DNA from: Tipula vernalis
Lineage: Eukaryota; Arthropoda; Insecta; Diptera; Tipulidae
NCBI GenBank assembly: GCA_958295665.1
Contig: OY282560.1
Span: 142,902,091-142,966,090 of the forward strand
Direction: 5' to 3'
Length of the DNA stretch: 64,000 nucleotides
The position numbers and the translations under genes are program-made. The notes beneath the pieces were generated by a model. It saw only the letters and a program-made list of their open reading frames with translations, had not been told where the DNA came from and made no database searches. Every line of letters begins with the position of its first letter. The first letter of the stretch is position 1. Of the stretch, positions 59,130-64,000 are shown piece by piece.

Positions 59130-59609
59130 GTAACATAATATTGTTAATCAATTCAATTTTCATTGTAAACCAACTCAATTTATCAGCAACGAATTTATTT
59201 ATTTAACACAAGCATTATTAGAATAACACAATTTTTTAACAATAATTCACAAAACGACTTTATATAAATTATTCTCACAATTTTATTGATCACTTTTAAA
59301 TTTTATTTTGCACTAAAACACTTTTTAAATCACTTTTTAATTTCGTTTTAATCATCACACTATCGCTTACCAAATACAAATAATTAAACTTTACACTGTC
59401 GCCTTCCAAACTTTAATAATCCAATTCGATCTCGTTCGCCTCTTATATATGTTTATAAACCAAACTTCTAGAAAGCTCATCAATTTTCCAGTTAGAATAG
59501 TGTAGAAATATTTAGAACAGTTTTATCATGGAAATTTAAATTTTAGTACACTCAAACATTGATCTATTAATTTAACTTGTTCTATTACAATCAAGGTGTC
59601 ACCGTCACA
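59130..59609 (-). repeat. Gypsy-type solo LTR, copy 1
   Basis: Minus-strand LTR related to those at 60,115-60,554 and 60,744-61,230. Landmarks are TGTGACGGTGACACC start (ending at 59,609 on the + strand), AAGAACAAGTTAAATTAATA region, TATATAAGAGGCGAAC promoter box, and the AAAAAGTGATTTAAAAAGTG repeat. Its 3' terminus is degraded near 59,130. Its 5' end lies 10 bp from the 5' end of copy 2 (head to head). Confidence 0.8.
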
Positions 59610-59619
59610 ATATTGTTAC

Positions 59620-60114
59620 TGTCACGTTGACACCTAGCGTGTGATAGAATAAGTTAAACTAATAGGTCAATGTTTTACTGTACTAAATGGTATTTAACAT
59701 GATAAAACAGTTCTAAATGTTTCTAAAGTATTCTAACTAGAAAAGTCATGAACTTTCGAGAAGTTTGGTTTCTGTATATAAAAAGGCGAACAAGATCGAA
59801 TTGGATTATTAGTATTTGGAACGCGATAGTGTAAACTTGTAAAAGATTATTAGTAATATTTGGTAAGCGATAGTGTAAAGATTAAAAGGAATTAAAAAGT
59901 GATTTAAAAAGTGTTTTAGTGTAAAATAAAAAGTAAAAGTGATCAATAAAATTTGAGAATAATTTATATAAAGTGATTTTGTGAATTTTTATTGATAAAC
60001 TGTGTTGTAATAAATTTTGTGAAATAAATAAATTCGTTGGAATAAATTAAATTGATTTTGTATTATTCACAATCCAGTGATACGAACCTTGAGTGACAAG
60101 GCAAAATCGTAACA
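59620..60114 (+). repeat. Gypsy-type solo LTR, copy 2
   Basis: Plus-strand LTR of 495 bp, from TGTCACGTTGACACC to CGTAACA. TATATAAAAAGGCGAAC at about 59,776 is a good promoter box. An internal duplication gives two GGAACGCGATAGTGTAAA / GGTAAGCGATAGTGTAAA words. The 3' end CACAATCCAGTGATACG followed by CCTTGAGTGACAAGGC is a hallmark shared by all copies. Confidence 0.85.
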
Positions 60115-60554
60115 TTACGTTGTTGCCTTGTCAACCAAGGTTCGTATCACTGGATTGTGAATAATACTAAATCAATTCAATTTAGCACAAGAATTATTAC
60201 AACACAATTTCAATACAATTTATTAATAAAAATTCAAAAATTCACTTTATATAAAATATTTTCAAATTTTACTGTACACTTATTAGTTTTATTTCCACTA
60301 AAACACTTTTTAAATCACTTTTTAATCCTTTTTAATCTTCACACTGTCGCTTACCAAATACTACTAATCCAATTCGACTTCGTTCGCCTTTTTATATACA
60401 AAAACCAATCTTCTGGAAAGCTCATGCCTTTTCCAGTTAGAATAGCGCAGAAATATTTAGAACAATTTTATCATGGAAAATTCCATTTTAGTACTGTTAA
60501 ACATTGAGCTATTAATTTAACTTATTCTATTACACACTAGGTGTCACCGTCACA
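60115..60554 (-). repeat. Gypsy-type solo LTR, copy 3
   Basis: Minus-strand copy abutting copy 2 tail to tail. The junction CGTAACATTACG contains both 3' ends with no spacer. It lacks the second CGATAGTGTAAA word. Its start reaches CCGTCACA at 60,554. The frame 60,157-60,507 is LTR sequence, not a gene. Confidence 0.85.
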
Positions 60555-60743
60555 ATATGTTTATATTTGGGCATTAAAAATGTTTCCTTAATGTTTATCT
60601 TAAATTATTGGAAGAATTCTTTTTTTTTTTGGGCTAGGAAGTAATTGATTCTGCTGCTTTAGAATTTGGCCGCTCCACTCAACAACGATAGCCTTACGGG
60701 TTGGGTTGACTTTGATTTTAAACCATACATGGAATTAATATTT
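60555..60743. other. Spacer between LTR copies 3 and 4
   Basis: About 190 bp not related to the LTR, with a T13 run and a GGCCGCTCCACTCAACAACG word. This is the local target DNA of the gypsy element. Confidence 0.5.
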
Positions 60744-61230
60744 TGTTACGTTTTTGGCTTGTCACTCAAGGTCCGTATCACTGGATTGTGAATTAAACAA
60801 AATCAATTCAATTTATCACCCACAAATTTATTAAGTTAACACAAGAATTATTACAACACAGTTTATTAATAAAAATTCACAAAATCACTTTAAATAATTT
60901 TTACAAAATTTTACTTATAAATTTTATTTCGCACTACAACACTTTTTAAATCACTTTCTAATTCCTTTTTAATCTTTACTCTATCGCTTTCCAAATACTA
61001 ATAATAATCTTACCCGTTTACACTATCGCATTCCAAATTCGAATAATCGAATTCGATTTCGTTCGCCTTTTTATCTACACAAACCAAACTTCTAGAAAGC
61101 TCATGACTTTTACAGTACTAATAGTGTAACATTTAGAACTGTTTTATCGTGGAAAATTCCATTTTAGTACAGTAAAATATTGAGCTGTTAGTTTAACTGA
61201 TTCTATCACACCCTAGGTGTCACCGTCACA
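60744..61230 (-). repeat. 3' LTR of the gypsy element (copy 4)
   Basis: 487 bp on the minus strand, from TGTGACGGTGACACCTAGG to GCCAAAAACGTAACA, with TG and CA ends. It is preceded internally by the purine-rich AGGTGAGGGGTAG (61,231-61,243), a polypurine tract. It pairs with the LTR starting at 63,775. Confidence 0.9.
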
Positions 61231-61302
61231 CTACCCCTCACCTAAGCCTGTTCGTCCCGAACAGATCACAAATCACAACCTCTGTAAAGGGCCAAACCTG
61301 TC

Positions 61303-61545
61303 TTAAAGCACCACCTTTGATTTACCTCCTTCTCCTTTCCTAGTCCTGTAGGGTACTGTCCATATAGGTTGCAATTTCGTCGATGAATTCTCCTTCTTTT
61401 GTTGCGAATGGTGAAGCCACACCAATTGCCTTTCGCGTAATCCTTGGCTATTAACCCCTATGATACATCGAGTTTTCATCCAGTCGCCCGACACTCGCAC
61501 TTCACTTCGCACAACTCGGCCCTTCTTATCCAACGTCTGCTTAAC
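61303..61545 (-). pseudogene. Gypsy integrase C-terminal (GPY/F-type) fragment
   Basis: The minus strand reads GDWMKTRCIIGVNSQGLRER, then QLVWLHHSQQKKENSSTKLQ and PIWTVPYRTRK. This is the M..RYD..AN..GF..GD.VWL.NP.RKKG.SPKL...W.GPY segment at the end of gypsy integrases, with G-to-T in GPY. It begins about a dozen codons after the protease end, so about 2-3 kb of pol was removed. Confidence 0.75.
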
Positions 61546-61990
61546 CTAGTGGTTATTGGTTTTCTCAACAATTGTTTCAGATTTCGATGGGCGCTCCTCG
61601 CAATGGCTGATTGATACTCGCCTTACTGTCGCATCCATACCGTTAAATTTAAGTTTCAGCTCGGTGTTATCGCTCCTAAATATTCCTCGTCCAAAATCCA
61701 ATACAAAGCCATTCATCCTCATGAAGTCCGTTCCCAAAATGACCTCGTCCACAATATCTGCGACCAGAACTTCGTGTGCGAAAAGAGCTTCACCGATCCT
61801 TATGTTAACGATCTTTTTTCCTTTAATGATTGCACTCTCTCCATTTGCCATTCTTAATTTTAACCCATCAGCCGCCTGCACAGCTCCTGCGATCAAATCT
61901 TTCCGAACAATTGTGTGGGTTGCTCCGGTATTCCAGCGTAATAATACACTTCCTCCCATCAACATCACCCTTGATTGTTACGCTGCTTTC
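61546..61990 (-). pseudogene. Gypsy retropepsin with Asn at the catalytic site
   Basis: The frame contains LLRWNTGATHTIVR (active-site triad position reads NTG instead of DTG), GLKLRMANGESAIIKGK, IGEALFAHEVLVADIVDE and VILGTDFMRMNGFVLDFG (the ILG.DF flap/C-terminal signature). Retropepsins cleave gag-pol and need the Asp, so this copy is expected to be inactive. The downstream frame ends at about 61,546, just before the integrase tail. The + strand frames at 61,556-62,342 are antisense shadows. Confidence 0.85.
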
Positions 61991-62263
61991 GCCTCGTGCT
62001 ACACTTGTTACAGGGATAAATTTTATGGGACAACCAGATGGCGAAGACAGCTTCGGCTCCTTCAAACTGACTTCTAACCTTTCCACTTTACCGACTGTTG
62101 CCATTCGTACATCCGATTCCTGCTCTCCTCTTAGTGCTCTTACCACGGAAGTTGGTGATCCGTGCCGTTTTCCTCTTGCTTCCAAACAATCTCGCGAGAT
62201 GTGGCCAATCCTGTTACATACCCAACATCTTAGCTCGCTACTTCTAGACGACTTTTGTCCCAA
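61970..62263 (-). pseudogene. Gypsy gag C-terminal zinc knuckle and linker to protease
   Basis: It contains RCWVCNRIGHISRDC (CCHC knuckle: C-x2-C-x4-H-x4-C) at about 62,180-62,230, then a linker with basic and acidic residues, and the CPIKFIPVTS segment leading toward the protease, which continues in another frame from about 61,990. A second knuckle lies upstream in a separate frame (62,309-62,533). Confidence 0.75.
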
Positions 62264-62308
62264 CCGTTCGGCGTTTGCCCGCGTAAAAAGTAGCGACCTT
62301 CTCTCTCC

Positions 62309-62800
62309 CTATATTACACTACGGCAGTCCATTGAGATGTGATCCAACTTGTCACATTTCCAACACCTAAGCCTGCCGCTTCTAAATTTTGGTACTGTGC
62401 GCTCGATATATCCTTCAGCGTCTAAATTCATTTGGTGCATAAATAATGACGATCTGGTGAAGTTCGGCACAGCCTCGATCGTTAACGCAAAAGGAACGGT
62501 TTCTGCGAAGGTTGCTTTATGTTCCAACATCACCGCCTGGCGTGTCTCTGGATCTCGATTGCCGTCAATGAATGCGTCAATTTTAAGCCTTTCTATATAA
62601 TCGACCGGCGTGCTGGTATGTGCTAGATGTACTAATCGCTCGATTGCCGATGAAAATTCCTACAGCGATTCTCTTGGCTTTTGGTAGCGGCTTTTCAGTT
62701 CCATGCGATAGATTTCCTGCTTGTGGTCACTGCCGTACTTCCTATCCAGCGCCTTCATAATTTCGAGATAACTGTTTCGCTCTTATTCCGGGATGGTTTG
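62309..62800 (-). pseudogene. Gypsy gag capsid C-terminal half and first zinc knuckle
   Basis: The frame includes KALDRKYGSDHKQEIYRMEL, then AIERLVHLAHTSTPVDYIER, KIDAFIDGNRDPETR and LRCWKCDKLDHISMDC. These match insect gypsy capsid C-terminal domains followed by a CCHC knuckle. Stops at about 62,803, 62,787 and 62,659 break the frame. Confidence 0.75.
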
Positions 62801-63225
62801 TTAAGCCTCTGCTGCTTCGCCTTTGAGGGCCACTATTAATGCCGCGACACGATGTTTGTCGTTCCAATGATTTTGATTGGCTGCCGTTTCAAATTGAAAT
62901 GTAAAAATGACGAAAGCTGTTGTCCCGTCGAATGTTTTTGGCTTTAACTTGATTGATTGGACGGTTTGTACTACTTGCGTCGTTGTTCCAATTCCCTTGA
63001 CATCAGCTAGATCTTTCTCGAGACGTTGAAATTTGTCCACAACTTGTTGAACCTTTGTTTCTAATTTTTCTTTAACCTGTTGAATTTCCGTTTGCAATTT
63101 CTCTTCAACATGTTGAACCTTCGTTTCTAATTTTTTTCGTCAACCTTTTGAATCTCCATTTGCAGCTTCTCCACTTCACCGTGAATGTTAGTAGATAATT
63201 CGAGAAGTTTATCGTCGATTCTCTT
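62801..63225 (-). pseudogene. Gypsy gag coiled coil and capsid N-terminal part
   Basis: Repeating heptads (EKLQTEIQQVKEKLETKVQQ, with the similar upstream EKLQMEIQKVDEK at about 63,150) form a coiled coil of short DNA repeats. They are followed by KLKPKTFDGTTAFVIFTFQF and NHWNDKHRVAALIVALKGEA, the start of the capsid domain (P..FDG...W..Y..QFE.....N.W.......L...L.G.A). A frameshift near 63,130 and stops separate it from its neighbours. Confidence 0.75.
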
Positions 63226-63240
63226 ATGAACATATGTAAT

Positions 63241-63753
63241 TTAGTCTTTAATTTCTTCTCCTTGTTTCTCCATCCGGTGTTTAAGATATTCGTTTGACTG
63301 GTTTATAGTCTCCAACTGGCGCACATTCTGTTGTTCTATTTTTAGGTTTGATAGCTCTTCTTGTTGTGCCATTTGATTTTTAATTTCTTGGTTACACTGA
63401 TTTTGTTGTTCCATCTGTCGTTCAGTTTGTTGTCTAATTACACTCATTTGTCCCACCATCTGGTTCATAGCAGCGATTAACTGCGACAAATCGAAACTTC
63501 CAGGTGGTGGTTGTGTTGTTTCGGCTGACGGTTGTTTATTTGCTTCTTTCTGCTCTTCAGTTGCCGCATCCATTACTTTCTCTCCAAAATCATGTTGATC
63601 CGCGCCTAATCCTTCTTTCTCAATGGCACCACGTAGTCGTGCTTGTAAAGCTGCTTCACTACTATCAGTGGCCAAACCCCGTTTCTCAAGTTCCCTCTTT
63701 AATTCTGGATCTTTTAATTCGTTGAGAATCATTTTCTTTATCTTATTATTCAC
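63241..63753 (-). pseudogene. Gypsy gag N-terminus with SAP-like motif
   Basis: A 170-codon frame starts 22 bp after the 5' LTR end. Residues 9-45 (LNELKDPELKRELEKRGL, then AALQARLRGAIEKEG) match a SAP helix-turn-helix. A P/Q-rich stretch follows, then a long Q/E coiled coil (ERQMEQQNQCNQEIKNQMAQ). This layout is common in insect gypsy gags. The Met at 63,753 is a plausible real start. A stop at 63,241 interrupts the coil, which continues downstream in frame. Confidence 0.8.
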
Positions 63754-63756
63754 AAT

Positions 63757-63774
63757 CCCACCGCTGTCACCAAT
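63757..63774 (-). other. Candidate primer-binding site
   Basis: On the minus strand the LTR end CGTAACA is followed by ATTGGTGACAGCGGTGGG. TGGTGAC-type sequences a few bases after the LTR are typical tRNA primer sites of gypsy elements. The tRNA is not identified. Confidence 0.5.
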
Positions 63775-64000
63775 TGTTACGTTTTTGCCTTGTCACTCAA
63801 GGTTCGTATCACTGGATTGTGAATAATACAAAATCAATTCAATTTATTCCAACGAATTTATTTATTTCACAAAATTTATTACAACACAGTTTATCAATAA
63901 AAATTCACAAAATCACTTTATATAAATTATTCTCAAATTTTATTGATCACTTTTACATTTTATTTTACACTAAAACACTTTTTAAATCACTTTTTAATTC
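63775..64000 (-). repeat. 5' LTR of the gypsy element, cut by window edge
   Basis: Starts (in + coordinates) with TGTTACGTTTTTGCCTTGTC and runs to the window end. It is nearly identical to the matching part of LTR copy 2 (60,114 downward) and similar to copy 4. Confidence 0.9.

Larger units (their letters stand above)
60744..64000 (-). mobile_element. Internally deleted Ty3/gypsy element, truncated by window
   Basis: 3' LTR 60,744-61,230, internal region 61,231-63,774, 5' LTR from 63,775 to beyond the window. Next to the 5' LTR lies ATTGGTGACAGCGGTGGG, a plausible primer-binding site. The interior encodes gag, zinc knuckle, protease and only the last part of integrase. RT, RNase H and the integrase core are deleted, so this copy depends on relatives. 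Confidence 0.85.

Noticed and set aside
61556..62342. Two + strand frames of about 170 aa
   Set aside because: They are antisense to the gypsy protease and zinc-knuckle coding, which has recognisable motifs.

Overview
The window is AT-rich eukaryotic DNA, most likely from an insect and probably a fly. The reasons are the pervasive TACATA/TATGTACATA microsatellites, spliceosomal introns of 56-62 bp, insect-type transposon families (BEL/Pao, Ty3/gypsy with a SAP-like gag, Penelope, an RTE-like LINE, mariner) and decayed pieces of two animal genes (Bruce/BIRC6 and Sf3b1). No intact single-copy host gene is visible. The window is an accessory, transposon-dense region in which almost every coding segment is broken.

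Layout: 1-2,575 is a run of tandem repeats (a ~107-bp satellite, a ~24-bp array, a 10-bp TATGATGGTA minisatellite, and a TTGAG-rich block). 2,590-5,560 holds two inverted Penelope-like RT remnants. 7,386-8,636 is a decayed transposase-like gene. 8,650-11,760 is a minus-strand BEL/Pao element with an internal pol deletion. 12-19 kb is mostly AT-rich, with simple repeats and one MITE, ending in a small gypsy RT relic. 20.5-23.4 kb carries a LINE remnant and a mariner remnant. 27.6 kb has a mariner C-terminal fragment, followed by AATTTAAA-rich low-complexity DNA.

The centrepiece is 29,584-41,893, a 12.3-kb near-perfect palindrome. Each ~6-kb arm carries the same broken protein-primed family-B DNA polymerase gene. 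The arms meet at a 3-nt spacer (35,850-35,852). The element starts with AG, ends with CT, and is flanked by an identical 6-bp direct repeat (AAGATG), which is the Polinton/Maverick pattern. The arms differ by one ~232-bp tandem unit, one 6-bp indel and at least one SNP. I interpret it as a palindromic (head-to-head) defective Polinton-like genome that was integrated as a unit. Its polymerase lacks the 5' exonuclease part, which is replaced by a ~590-bp AAAGTT-type array.

42-44 kb holds a degraded gypsy gag and RT. 44.4-45.7 kb holds short tandem repeats and two oppositely oriented tRNA-derived SINEs. 47.5-50.6 kb is a tandem set of Bruce/BIRC6 gene fragments that keep their intron, followed by a minus-strand Sf3b1 fragment (50,789-51,355). 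52.4-54.3 kb has a MITE, a gypsy RNase H-integrase relic and an unrecognised GC-richer block. 57-58.7 kb holds two LINE fragments in opposite orientation and an (AG)27 tract. 59.1-64.0 kb is a cluster of gypsy LTRs (including head-to-head and tail-to-tail pairs) and one internally deleted gypsy element that runs off the right edge.

Nothing here reads as an operon or a cooperating host pathway. The recurring theme is parasites and defective derivatives of parasites, several of which would have needed enzymes supplied in trans.
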